From NCBI GenBank assembly GCA_947476465.1, contig CANJQN010000004.1, positions 104,159-168,158 on the forward strand: a stretch of DNA of 64,000 nt, given 5' to 3'. How positions within the stretch are numbered: position 1 is the stretch's first letter; every line of letters begins with the position of its first letter. The position numbers and the translations under genes are program-made. Source of the DNA: Comamonadaceae bacterium (GTDB lineage: Bacteria > Pseudomonadota > Gammaproteobacteria > Burkholderiales > Burkholderiaceae_C). Shown piece after piece: positions 27,032 through 35,167 of the stretch. The notes under the pieces are model-generated. The model worked only from the letters and a program-made list of their open reading frames with translations. It was not told the DNA's origin and made no database searches.

Positions 27032-28444
27032 ATGAAGGTCATACCCATCGTGCCCGTGCCGCCGGACGGCGAGTTCCAGTCGCTCTACGAGGCACACAAG
27101 AAGGTCTATCCGCGCGCGGTGACCGGCCGCTTCGCGCGTTGGCGCTGGGCGGTGGTGGCGCTGACCCAGTTGGTGTTCTACGGCCTGCCGTGGCTGCAAT
27201 GGGGTGAGCGTCAGGCGGTGTTGTTCGACCTGGCTTCGCGCCGCTTCTACCTGCTGGGCTATGTGCTGTATCCGCAGGATTTCATCTACCTCACCGGCTT
27301 GCTGGTGATCAGCGCCTTGTCGCTGTTCCTGTTCACCGCGGTGGCGGGGCGACTGTGGTGCGGTTTCGCCTGCCCGCAGACGGTCTACACCGAGATCTTC
27401 ATGTGGATCGAGCGCCATATCGAGGGCGACCGCAACGCGCGCATGCGGCTCGATGCCGCGCCCATGTCGCTGGAAAAGGGGGCCAAGAAGGGGTCCAAGC
27501 ATTTGCTCTGGATCGCGCTGTCACTGTGGACCGGTTTGACCTTCGTGGGCTACTTCACGCCGATCACCGAACTGGGCATGTCCATCCTGCGCAACGCCAT
27601 GGGCCCCTGGGAAATATTCTGGGTGCTGTTCTACGGCTTTGCCACCTACGGCAATGCCGGCTTCATGCGCGAGCAGGTGTGCAAGTACATGTGCCCCTAT
27701 GCCCGTTTTCAGGGCGCCATGTTCGACAGGGACACGCTGATCGTCAGCTATGACGCGCAGCGCGGCGAGCCGCGTGGCACCCGTGGCCGCAAGGACGACC
27801 TCAAGGCCAAGGGCCTGGGCGCGTGCATCGACTGCGACCTGTGCGTGCAGGTGTGCCCCACCGGCATCGACATCCGCAAGGGTCTGCAGTACGAGTGCAT
27901 CGGCTGTGCCGGTTGCGCGGACGTGTGCGACACCGTGATGGACAAGATGCACTACCCGCGCGGGCTGATCCGCTTCACCACGCAAAACGCGCTGGCCGGT
28001 CACTGGGACGCGTCTCAGGTCTGGCGGCGCGTGTTGCGTCCGCGGGTGCTGTTGTATGCGGTGGTGCTGGGCGCGTTGACGCTGGGCTTGCTGTTCAGCC
28101 TGATCATGCGCACGCCGCTCAAGGTGGACGTAGTGCGTGATCGCGCCGCGCTCTCGCGCATCGTCGCTGGCGGCCAGATCGAGAACGTCTATCGCCTGCA
28201 GGTCATGAACGCGACCGAGAAGACCCAGATCTATCGCCTCAGCGCCGACGGCATGGCCGGCCTGAAACTGGCCTCCGATGCCCAGGTCGAGGTGGGTCCC
28301 GCGCAATCGCGGTGGGTGCCGGTACGGCTGCAGGTGCCCTACGGATCGGCCGAGCCGGGCTCGCACCCGATTCACTTCCAGATCGACGCCGTCTCGGGCG
28401 ATGCCCGCATCAGCGAGAAGTCGGTCTTCCTCGTGCCCCGCTGA
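27032..28444 (+). CDS. ccoG: Cytochrome c oxidase accessory protein CcoG (polyferredoxin-type)
   Basis: 470 aa. Several transmembrane helices, then two cysteine clusters of [4Fe-4S] type (CIDCDLCVQVCPTG and CIGCAGCADVCD) and an immunoglobulin-like C-terminal domain. CcoG is reported to act as a cupric reductase in cbb3 assembly. It follows ccoP by 23 bp, the usual fixGHIS-like arrangement. Confidence 0.95.
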   Translation: MKVIPIVPVPPDGEFQSLYEAHKKVYPRAVTGRFARWRWAVVALTQLVFYGLPWLQWGERQAVLFDLASRRFYLLGYVLYPQDFIYLTGLLVISALSLFLFTAVAGRLWCGFACPQTVYTEIFMWIERHIEGDRNARMRLDAAPMSLEKGAKKGSKHLLWIALSLWTGLTFVGYFTPITELGMSILRNAMGPWEIFWVLFYGFATYGNAGFMREQVCKYMCPYARFQGAMFDRDTLIVSYDAQRGEPRGTRGRKDDLKAKGLGACIDCDLCVQVCPTGIDIRKGLQYECIGCAGCADVCDTVMDKMHYPRGLIRFTTQNALAGHWDASQVWRRVLRPRVLLYAVVLGALTLGLLFSLIMRTPLKVDVVRDRAALSRIVAGGQIENVYRLQVMNATEKTQIYRLSADGMAGLKLASDAQVEVGPAQSRWVPVRLQVPYGSAEPGSHPIHFQIDAVSGDARISEKSVFLVPR

Positions 28445-28460
28445 CCGTTCAAGGAGAAAC

Positions 28461-28772
28461 ATGGAACGCGACAACGCATCCGCCGCACCAGCGCTGCCCT
28501 GGTGGCGCTACGGCCATGTCTGGCTGATCATCGCCGGCCCGGCCATCGTCGTGGTGGCTGGTTTCGTCACCCTGGCGCTGGCCCTGCGCTCGCCCGACCC
28601 GCTGGTGGCGCAGGACTACTACCGCCAGGGCATCGAGATCAACAAGACCCTGGCCGAGCAGTCCGCCAAGGCCTTGCTGCCGGCCATGCAAGGGCGCAAC
28701 CATGCGGCATCGCCCGCACCCGCGACAGAACCCGCGCCCGCGCCAACTCCCGCGCCAACCCCCGCGCGTTGA
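28461..28772 (+). CDS. FixH/CcoH-family cbb3 assembly protein
   Basis: 103 aa. A short N-terminus, one transmembrane helix (VWLIIAGPAIVVVAGFVTLAL), then DPLVAQDYYRQGIEIN, the conserved FixH motif. It ends in a low-complexity Pro/Ala tail (about residues 84-103). CcoH is a structural or assembly partner of cbb3. AAGGAG lies 8 nt before ATG 28461. It is shorter than classical FixH (about 150-170 aa). Confidence 0.85.
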   Translation: MERDNASAAPALPWWRYGHVWLIIAGPAIVVVAGFVTLALALRSPDPLVAQDYYRQGIEINKTLAEQSAKALLPAMQGRNHAASPAPATEPAPAPTPAPTPAR

Positions 28773-28821
28773 GCTCGATTCAGGCGCCACCATGCCCACC
28801 ACAACAGGAGGAGACACCACG

Positions 28822-29070
28822 ATGTGGAGCAGGATCATCATGGCCGTTGCATGGCCCGCGTTTCTGGCCGCGTGCCTGCTGGAACTGGCCGTGTTCGCGC
28901 TGGTCGATCCGCACGACCTGAGCTGGGGCGGCGGACCGCTGGGCTGGAGCCGGCAAGCGGTCTATACCGTGGCCTTCTTCGCGTTCTGGTTCACCGGCCT
29001 GGCTTCCAGTGCGACCGCGACGTGGCTGCTGCGAAGCGCCACGCCCGAACCGCAGTCGCAGCCTGAGTGA
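28822..29070 (+). CDS. Small two-helix membrane protein at the end of the cco operon
   Basis: 82 aa. The start ATG 28822 is chosen because AGGAGGA sits 9 nt before it. Two transmembrane helices (about residues 5-25 and 45-65) flank a short loop DPHDLSWGGGPLGWS, and the tail is Pro/Gln-rich. No domain that I can name; likely linked to cbb3 or electron transport only by position, 49 bp after the fixH-like gene. Confidence 0.75.
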   Translation: MWSRIIMAVAWPAFLAACLLELAVFALVDPHDLSWGGGPLGWSRQAVYTVAFFAFWFTGLASSATATWLLRSATPEPQSQPE

Positions 29071-29200
29071 CCGGGCCGGGCGGGAAAGCCTGGAAAGTAC
29101 GAAAAGGTCCGCGGCCATGCGGGGGCGTGGGCGGCGCCAGGAAGCAGGGGCCGCGCATGTGCTGTAATTTGCGGCACTACATCCCCTCGCTCGCCAAGAC

Positions 29201-30268
29201 GTGCCCTTTTCACAGTTGAGTGTCGCCGACGCTGCGGACCGCCTCGCGGCCCTGCTTGATTCGGCAATGGACGCCATCATCAGCATCGACGAACGGGGGC
29301 GCATCGTCCTGTACAACCGCGCGGCCGAGCAGACCTTCGGCTGGCCCCTGGAGGCCGTGCTTGAGCAGCCGCTGGAGATGCTGATCCCCGAGCGTTTTCG
29401 CGGCCGCCACCAAGGCCATGTGCGGCACTTCGCCGCCACCGGCGTTACTTCGCGCCGCAAGGGCGAGGGCACGGTGCTCTACGGCCTGCGGGCTGACGGC
29501 AGCGAATTTCCGATGGACGCCTCCATTTCCCAGATTGACACCCAGCACGGCAAGGTGTTCTCGGTGATCCTGCGCGACGTCACCGAACGCGTGAAGGCCC
29601 GCCAGGATCTGGCCCGTTTCGCCACCGAGGCCAGCGCCATCCGCGAGCAGGAAAAATCCCGGGTGGCGCGCGAGTTGCACGACGAACTGGCGCAGTCGCT
29701 CACCGCCCTCAAGATGGACACGATATGGGCGCGCGACCACCTGGCCCGCGATCCGGCGGGCGTGGCGGCCAAGTTGTCCGGCATGCTCGAGATGCTTGAC
29801 GGCACCGTGGCGGCCACCCGCCGCATCGCGGCCGACTTGCGGCCGCTGGTGCTCGACGACCTGGGCCTGGCGCCGGCCATCGAGTGGCTGGTGCACAACT
29901 TCAGCCAGCGGCACGGCATCGCCTGCGAGCTGGAGATGGACGAGTCCCTGCAGCTGCGCGAGCCCTACGCGACGGCGGTGTTTCGCATCGTGCAGGAATC
30001 GCTGGCCAACGTCGCCAAGCACGCCCACGCCCATGAGGCCTGGGTGGCGGTGGATCTCCAGCGCCACGAGATCGTTCTTCGCGTGCGAGACGACGGTCAG
30101 GGTTTCGTGATCGGCGCTGCCCGTCTCCCGCAATCGCTGGGCCTGATCGGGCTGCGCGAGCGGGCGCAACTGCTCGGCGGCACGGTGACGCTGCAGTCGG
30201 CGCCGGGCCAGGGTACGGTGGTCGAGGCCCGGATTCCGGCGCCGTCGGCCGACATGGACGCCGCATGA
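29201..30268 (+). CDS. PAS-domain sensor histidine kinase (HisKA_3/NarL-type partner)
   Basis: 355 aa, no transmembrane segment, so a cytoplasmic sensor. The PAS domain covers about residues 12-130. It contains IPERFRGRHQGHVRHF, where His70 falls at the position of the haem-ligand His of FixL (RSRHD in FixL). A HisKA_3 dimerisation domain follows with the phosphoacceptor His160 in ARELHDELAQS, then an HATPase domain (NVAKHAHA, DDGQGF, GLIGLRERAQLLGG). GTG start. The stop overlaps the regulator start by 4 bp. Location after ccoNOQP-G-H suggests oxygen or redox sensing; haem binding is inference. Confidence 0.88.
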   Translation: MPFSQLSVADAADRLAALLDSAMDAIISIDERGRIVLYNRAAEQTFGWPLEAVLEQPLEMLIPERFRGRHQGHVRHFAATGVTSRRKGEGTVLYGLRADGSEFPMDASISQIDTQHGKVFSVILRDVTERVKARQDLARFATEASAIREQEKSRVARELHDELAQSLTALKMDTIWARDHLARDPAGVAAKLSGMLEMLDGTVAATRRIAADLRPLVLDDLGLAPAIEWLVHNFSQRHGIACELEMDESLQLREPYATAVFRIVQESLANVAKHAHAHEAWVAVDLQRHEIVLRVRDDGQGFVIGAARLPQSLGLIGLRERAQLLGGTVTLQSAPGQGTVVEARIPAPSADMDAA

Positions 30269-30906
30269 TCCGTATCGTGCTGGCGGACGACCATGCGATC
30301 GTGCGCGAGGGTCTCAAGCGCATCGTGCAGAGCGTGCCCGACTTCGAGGTGGTGGGCGAGGCCGGCGATGGCAGCGAGGTACTGCGCCTGGTGCGCGAGG
30401 CCGAGTTCGACCTGCTGGTGCTGGATCTGTCCATGCCCGGGCGCAGCGGCATGGAGTTGATCAAGCAGGTCAAGTCGCTCAAGCCTCGGCTGCGCGTGCT
30501 GGTGCTCAGCATGCACCAGGAGTCCCAGTACGCTGTCCGGGCGATTAAAGTCGGCGCCAGCGGCTATCTGACCAAGGAGAGCGCCCCAGCGCAGCTGGAA
30601 CAGGCGCTGCGCAAAATTGCCGCAGGCGGTGCCTGGGTCAGCGCCGATGTGGCGCAGCAGCTGGCGCTGGGCGCGATGCCCGGCAGCCAAGCCGCGCCCC
30701 ACGAGGCCTTGTCCAGCCGGGAGTTCGAGGTGTTCCAGATGCTCGCGGCTGGCCAGTCGGTGACCGGGATCGGCGCCCGGCTAAGCCTGTCGGTCAAGAC
30801 GGTGAGCACGCACAAGGCCAACCTGATGCACAAGCTGGGCTTGAACAATTCGAGCGAGCTGGTGCGCTATGCGATCAAGCACGGCTTGGGCGGCGAGTCG
30901 GTATAA
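30265..30906 (+). CDS. LuxR/NarL-family response regulator
   Basis: 213 aa. Receiver domain with acidic pair DD at residues 8-9, phosphoacceptor Asp54 (VLDLSMPG) and Lys in LTKES; C-terminal LuxR helix-turn-helix with LSVKTVSTHKANLMHKLGL. ATG 30265 overlaps the kinase stop (ATGA), so this is the cognate partner. It is the only DNA-binding regulator I recognise in the window. Confidence 0.95.
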   Translation: MIRIVLADDHAIVREGLKRIVQSVPDFEVVGEAGDGSEVLRLVREAEFDLLVLDLSMPGRSGMELIKQVKSLKPRLRVLVLSMHQESQYAVRAIKVGASGYLTKESAPAQLEQALRKIAAGGAWVSADVAQQLALGAMPGSQAAPHEALSSREFEVFQMLAAGQSVTGIGARLSLSVKTVSTHKANLMHKLGLNNSSELVRYAIKHGLGGESV

Positions 30907-30925
30907 CGCTTCCCCAAGTTCAGCG

Positions 30926-31013
30926 GCCACCGTGGAACCGGCTTTGCCGGGCCACTGGTGGCGCCCCCTTGAGGGGCTGAGGGCCGCGGCTCTGGACCTG
31001 CCTGCGCAGGTCC
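30926..31013. repeat. Dispersed GC-rich repeat, copy B, with a following hairpin
   Basis: 30926-30976 is the reverse complement of the repeat at 9472-9522. It is followed by a perfect hairpin GGACCTG/CAGGTCC (30994-31000 and 31007-31013). It lies between the convergent response regulator and hydrolase genes and may serve as a transcript end. No gene is visible in 30907-31079. Confidence 0.65.
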
Positions 31014-31079
31014 GGACGGCCAGAAGAGCCGCTGCCTGCGGCAGCGAGCACCGAGCGCCGAAGGCGCTTCGGGGGTGGG

Positions 31080-32009
31080 CTATGACAGCGACCGGATCCA
31101 GTCGGCGGCCTGGTGCAGCGCGTTTGCGGCCTGCGGCGTGGGAAAAGCCAGGAACCCGTGCACCATGCCGTCGTAGCGAGACAGCGTCACGTCGACACCA
31201 TCGTCGCGCAGGCGCTGCGCATAGTGCTCGCCTTCGTCGCGTAGCGGGTCGTATTCTGCGGTGATCACCAGGGCCGGCGGCAGGCCGTGCAAGCTCGGGG
31301 CCCGCAGCGGCGCGGCGTAGGGATTGGCGGCTTGCGCGGGATCGTCCAGGTATTGCTCCCAGAACCAGCGCATGTCCGCCTGGGTGAGGTAGAAGCCCTG
31401 GGCGAATTCGCGCGCTGAGGCGGTGGGCGGCTCGGGGAAATCGGTCACCGGGTAGTAGAGAACCTGTCCCCGCAGACGTGGGCCACGTTCAGCACGGGCG
31501 CGCAAGGCCGTGACCGCCGCCAGGTTGCCCCCCGCGCTGCCGCCGACCACGAACAGCTTGTCCGCGTCGGCGCCCAGCTGCGCCGCATGCTGGGCGGCCC
31601 ACCGCAGAGCCGCATAGGCGTCGTCAGTGGCGGCGGGGAACTTGTCCTGCGGCGCCAGCCGGTATTCGACCGACACCACACGGCAGTGGGCACGGGCGCA
31701 CAGCACGCGCGCGACGTGGTCGTAGTTGCCCTCGATGCTGCCGAAGACGAAGCCGCCACCGTGGAAAAGCACCAGCAGGGGCATGCTCGCTTGCGTGCCC
31801 GCTGGATGGGCTTGCGGCGCATACAGGCGCACCCGCAGCCGCCGGCCCGCGCTGTCGATCCAGCGGTCTTCGACCGCGCCGACCGGTTGCTCATCGCCGC
31901 CCCCGATGCGCTCACGCGGCTGGCGCAGTTGCGCCAGCGGCCGCTGGTGCATCTGCGCCAGGGCATTGATGCCCGGCAGAAGGGCGGCGATTTCCGGGGC
32001 GACAGGCAT
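31080..32009 (-). CDS. Alpha/beta hydrolase of the hormone-sensitive lipase (HSL) family
   Basis: 309 aa. Oxyanion motif HGGG (residues 83-86), nucleophile Ser158 in GGSAGG, acid Asp254 (EYDPLRDEG) and His284 (VHGF): a complete catalytic triad. Likely a carboxylesterase acting on short-chain esters; substrate unknown. No signal peptide. It is 27 bp downstream of a Bug receptor gene on the same strand, suggesting uptake and hydrolysis of the same compound. Confidence 0.9.
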   Translation of the reverse strand: MPVAPEIAALLPGINALAQMHQRPLAQLRQPRERIGGGDEQPVGAVEDRWIDSAGRRLRVRLYAPQAHPAGTQASMPLLVLFHGGGFVFGSIEGNYDHVARVLCARAHCRVVSVEYRLAPQDKFPAATDDAYAALRWAAQHAAQLGADADKLFVVGGSAGGNLAAVTALRARAERGPRLRGQVLYYPVTDFPEPPTASAREFAQGFYLTQADMRWFWEQYLDDPAQAANPYAAPLRAPSLHGLPPALVITAEYDPLRDEGEHYAQRLRDDGVDVTLSRYDGMVHGFLAFPTPQAANALHQAADWIRSLS

Positions 32010-32036
32010 GGGCTGGCGACGGTGCTGATGGCAGGG

Positions 32037-33017
32037 TCATTCGGCGGTGATGGCGTTCTCGCGCACGATGAGCTCCCACTTTTGCATGTCGCCCTTGATC
32101 AGCGCCTGGAACTCGGCGCGGGTTGTCGTGGTCGGCACCATGCCGCGGGACGTGAGCAGTTCCGTCATTTTGGGCGAGCGCACAACGGCGGTCACGTTGG
32201 CGTGCAAGGCGTCGAGGATCTTGGGGTCGGTGCGCGCGGGCGCCAGCAGACCCCACCAGATGGATTGGTCGTAGTCGCCCAGGCCAGGGATGCCGGCTTC
32301 GACCACCGACGGCACGTCGGGGAAGGCGGCGAAGCGGGCCTTGGAGGTGACGGCCAGCGCACGCAGCTCGCCGGACTTGATGTGCGGCGCGACCACCGCC
32401 GGCGTGGCGAACTGGATGTCGAACTGTTGGCTCAATTGCGCCATGACCGCCGGGCCCGAACCTTTGTAGGCGATGTGAACCAGGTTGATGCCCGCCTGCT
32501 TGAACAACAGCAGCGGCGCCAGATGGCCAGGCGTGCCCACCCCGGCGCTGCCGAAATTGAGCTTGCCGGGGCTCTTCTTGGCCAGATCGACGAACTCGCG
32601 CAGCGTCTTGACCGGCGAGGTCTTGTGGACCACCACCACCATGGGGGCGGTGGCCAGCACCGAGATGGGCGTGAAATCGCCCTGCATGTCATAGCCCGGG
32701 CTCTTGTAGACGAAGGGGTTGATGACGTGCGAGTTGTTGACCATCACCAGCGTGTACCCGTTGGGTTGCGCCTTGGCGGCAAACTGCGCGCCTATGTTGC
32801 CACCAGCGCCGCCTTTGTGGTCCAGGAGCACGGGCTGCTTCAGGCGCTCTGCCAGCTCGACAGCCACGGGGCGCGCGATCACGTCGGTCCCGCCGCCGGG
32901 CGCGTAAGGAATGACGATCTGGATGGCCTGGCTCGGAAACTCCTGCGCCTGGGCGGGCGACATCGCGAGGCTGGCGGAGACAGCGGCGGCTGCCGTGACG
33001 AGGACCTTGAACGACAT
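32037..33017 (-). CDS. Bug-family (TctC) periplasmic binding protein
   Basis: 326 aa. Signal peptide ending near AQA (residue 24), then QAIQIVIPYAPGGGTDVIARP and the DHKGGAGGNIGAQFAAK segment typical of Bug proteins. First gene of a minus-strand pair with the HSL hydrolase. Ligand unknown, most likely a carboxylate. No membrane components nearby. Confidence 0.92.
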   Translation of the reverse strand: MSFKVLVTAAAAVSASLAMSPAQAQEFPSQAIQIVIPYAPGGGTDVIARPVAVELAERLKQPVLLDHKGGAGGNIGAQFAAKAQPNGYTLVMVNNSHVINPFVYKSPGYDMQGDFTPISVLATAPMVVVVHKTSPVKTLREFVDLAKKSPGKLNFGSAGVGTPGHLAPLLLFKQAGINLVHIAYKGSGPAVMAQLSQQFDIQFATPAVVAPHIKSGELRALAVTSKARFAAFPDVPSVVEAGIPGLGDYDQSIWWGLLAPARTDPKILDALHANVTAVVRSPKMTELLTSRGMVPTTTTRAEFQALIKGDMQKWELIVRENAITAE

Positions 33018-33122
33018 GGGGGGCTCCAGCGGAAAAAGAAAAGGCGGACCGCGGGCAAGCCACGGATGCGTTCGGTTATCTTAAAGAGGAAAACAGTTTC
33101 GCGAACGGAGAAAACCCTAGGG

Positions 33123-33158
33123 GCACTGTCGCCTGCACTGTCGCCTGCACTGTCTCCG
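33123..33158. repeat. Short tandem repeat, 12-bp unit, three copies
   Basis: GCACTGTCGCCT occurs twice exactly, followed by a third copy with two changes, in the gap between the divergent Bug and phosphatase genes. Confidence 0.8.
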
Positions 33159-33221
33159 GTGCGACGTCGCCGGCACACGGGTCGCGCAAATGTCACGAGG
33201 CATGTCACTTAGGCGGCGACA

Positions 33222-33977
33222 ATGGGCGACATGACCGAGACCCCCTACCCGCGTACCCAGGTGCGACCGAGCAATTTCCGCGACGTTGCCGAACAGGCCC
33301 GGCCCGAGCTGCCCATGCGGCGCGGAATCCTGTTTCGCTCCGACCACTTGGGCGAGATGGACGAAGACGACGGGCGGCAGATCCGGGCGTTCGGGCTGCG
33401 GCGGGTGCTTGATTTCCGTGGCGCCGACGAGCGGCTGGCGCACATGTGCGTGCTGCCCGACGTCACCGTGCACTCGCTGGCCATCGAGCCCACCGTGGTT
33501 CAGGTGCTGGCCCGGCTGATCGATGCCGGCGAGACACTGACTCCCGAGGCCGTGGTCGGCTACATGCAGGACACCTACCGCGACTTCGTGCGCCACAACA
33601 CCCATCGCTTCGCGGAGTTTTTCAGCCATCTGTTGGCGTCCAGCGAACCCACGGTCTTTCACTGCACGGCCGGCAAGGACCGCACAGGCTTCGCGGCGGC
33701 CCTGTTCCTGCGGTCGCTGGGCGCCTCGGATGAGACCGTGATGCGTGATTACCTGGTCACCAACGAGCGATACCGTCCGCAGTTGGGCATGCGCCCCGCT
33801 TCGCGCCTGCCGCCCGAAGTCACGGATGTGCTGTGGAAGGTGCAGCCCGATTTCCTGCTGGCCGCTTTCGACACGATCGAGCGCGACCATGGCTCGGTGG
33901 ACGACTACCTGCGTGGCCCTCTGCGCGTTGGTGATGCGCAGCGCCAGCGGCTGCGCGATCTGTACCTCGAGTCCTAA
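33222..33977 (+). CDS. Tyrosine/dual-specificity protein phosphatase (Y_phosphatase3-type)
   Basis: 251 aa. Holds the Cys-based phosphatase signature HCTAGKDRTG (catalytic Cys148, Arg in the P-loop). It also has the N-terminal SNFRDV and RSDHLGEMDEDD regions typical of this family, in which some members remove phosphate from protein Tyr or phosphoinositides. Soluble. The start could be ATG 33222 or 33231. No functional link to neighbours is evident. Confidence 0.88.
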   Translation: MGDMTETPYPRTQVRPSNFRDVAEQARPELPMRRGILFRSDHLGEMDEDDGRQIRAFGLRRVLDFRGADERLAHMCVLPDVTVHSLAIEPTVVQVLARLIDAGETLTPEAVVGYMQDTYRDFVRHNTHRFAEFFSHLLASSEPTVFHCTAGKDRTGFAAALFLRSLGASDETVMRDYLVTNERYRPQLGMRPASRLPPEVTDVLWKVQPDFLLAAFDTIERDHGSVDDYLRGPLRVGDAQRQRLRDLYLES

Positions 33978-34082
33978 GCTGCGCCGTCCTACAGGGGCGG
34001 CCGTGCGGCGCCGACAGCGCGCCTGCACAGCCTCGATAAAGTGTCCAGAGGCTGCCGCTTTTGGACCAGGGAGGAGCGCCGC

Positions 34083-34241
34083 ATGACCAAGCCCCACAAC
34101 GATCCGATCACCCAACTTGAAGCCGCGCACGACGCGTTGCGGCGGCTGTTTGCCGACTGGCGCTCGCAGGCGGCGTGGAACATACCGGTGGCGGTGCCCG
34201 AGGCCTTGCGCGAGGACGCGATCGTCTCGTCCACCGGCTGA
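34083..34241 (+). CDS. Small hypothetical protein, 52 aa
   Basis: GAGGAG six bases before ATG 34083 strongly supports translation. The sequence DPITQLEAAHDALRRLFADW forms an amphipathic helix that looks like the first helix of a hemerythrin (HHE) domain, but the rest of such a domain is missing. It may be a remnant or a real small protein. It converges with sseA, 13 bp apart. Confidence 0.55.
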   Translation: MTKPHNDPITQLEAAHDALRRLFADWRSQAAWNIPVAVPEALREDAIVSSTG

Positions 34242-34254
34242 TCCGGCCTGGCCT

Positions 34255-35154
34255 TCAACCCTTGTCAACCGGATGCTGCGGATCGCGGCACCATTCGCTC
34301 CAGCTGCCCGCGTACAGGCCCGTGGGGCCCAGGCCCGCCAGTTCCATCGCGATCAGGTTGGGCACCGCGCTGACACCGCTGCCGCAGTGGTGCACCACCG
34401 TGGCCGGCTCGCGCCCGGCCAGGATGGCCTGGAATGCGGCGCGCAGTTGCTCGGCCGGCTTGAAGCGTCCGTCGGGGCTGAAGTTTTCGACAAAGGGCCG
34501 GTTCAGGGCCCCGGGAATATGGCCGGCCACCGGGTCCAGTGGCTCGACCTCGCCACGAAAGCGCGGTGCGCCGCGCGCGTCGATCAGGGTCTGGCCCGGC
34601 TGGCTGAGCGACGCCTGCACCTCATTGCCAGTGACCAGGCGGCGCAAAGGCTTGCCCGGGGCAAAGTTCGACTGGAAGTGCGAGCGTTCGTCCCCGCCGC
34701 GCACCGCACCGCCCTCGGCTTGCCAGGCCTGCAGCCCGCCGTCCAGCACGGTGGCGGCCTCATGGCCCATCCACTTGAGCATCCACCACAGCCGGCCGCA
34801 GAACGCACTGCCCTGGCGGTCGTACACCACGGCCTGCATGTCATTGGCGAAGCCCACGCTGGACAGCCACATCGCGAACTTCTCGCGGCTGGGCAAGGGG
34901 TGCCGCCCGCCTGAGGCCGCATCGGGGTGCGGCTGACGGTGACCCTCGGGGTCGACCAGGCCTTCGTCGCTCAGCGCACGGTCCAGGTGGGCGTAGACGG
35001 CGCCGGGGATGTGCGCGTGGCGGTACTGCGCTTCGCCCGAGGCGGCGTCGGCCAGATCGAAGCTGCAGTCAAAGACCATCAGCGGCCCTGCCGGTTGCCG
35101 CTGCAGCGCCGTCAGTTCGGCCGGGGTGATCAGGGTCGCGAAGATGCGGGACAT
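34255..35154 (-). CDS. sseA: 3-mercaptopyruvate (or thiosulfate) sulfurtransferase, two-rhodanese
   Basis: 299 aa, tandem rhodanese domains; the first is inactive, the second has the active loop HHCGSGVSA with Cys257. The CGSGV(S/T)A loop is typical of mercaptopyruvate sulfurtransferase rather than thiosulfate-specific rhodanese. Cytoplasmic. It lies 13 bp downstream of the Rieske oxygenase gene on the same strand. Confidence 0.9.
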   Translation of the reverse strand: MSRIFATLITPAELTALQRQPAGPLMVFDCSFDLADAASGEAQYRHAHIPGAVYAHLDRALSDEGLVDPEGHRQPHPDAASGGRHPLPSREKFAMWLSSVGFANDMQAVVYDRQGSAFCGRLWWMLKWMGHEAATVLDGGLQAWQAEGGAVRGGDERSHFQSNFAPGKPLRRLVTGNEVQASLSQPGQTLIDARGAPRFRGEVEPLDPVAGHIPGALNRPFVENFSPDGRFKPAEQLRAAFQAILAGREPATVVHHCGSGVSAVPNLIAMELAGLGPTGLYAGSWSEWCRDPQHPVDKG

Positions 35155-35167
35155 GCGAGCCGGTCAA

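Noticed and set aside
33123..33158. CRISPR-like array
   Set aside because: Units are directly tandem with no spacers and no cas genes exist in the window.
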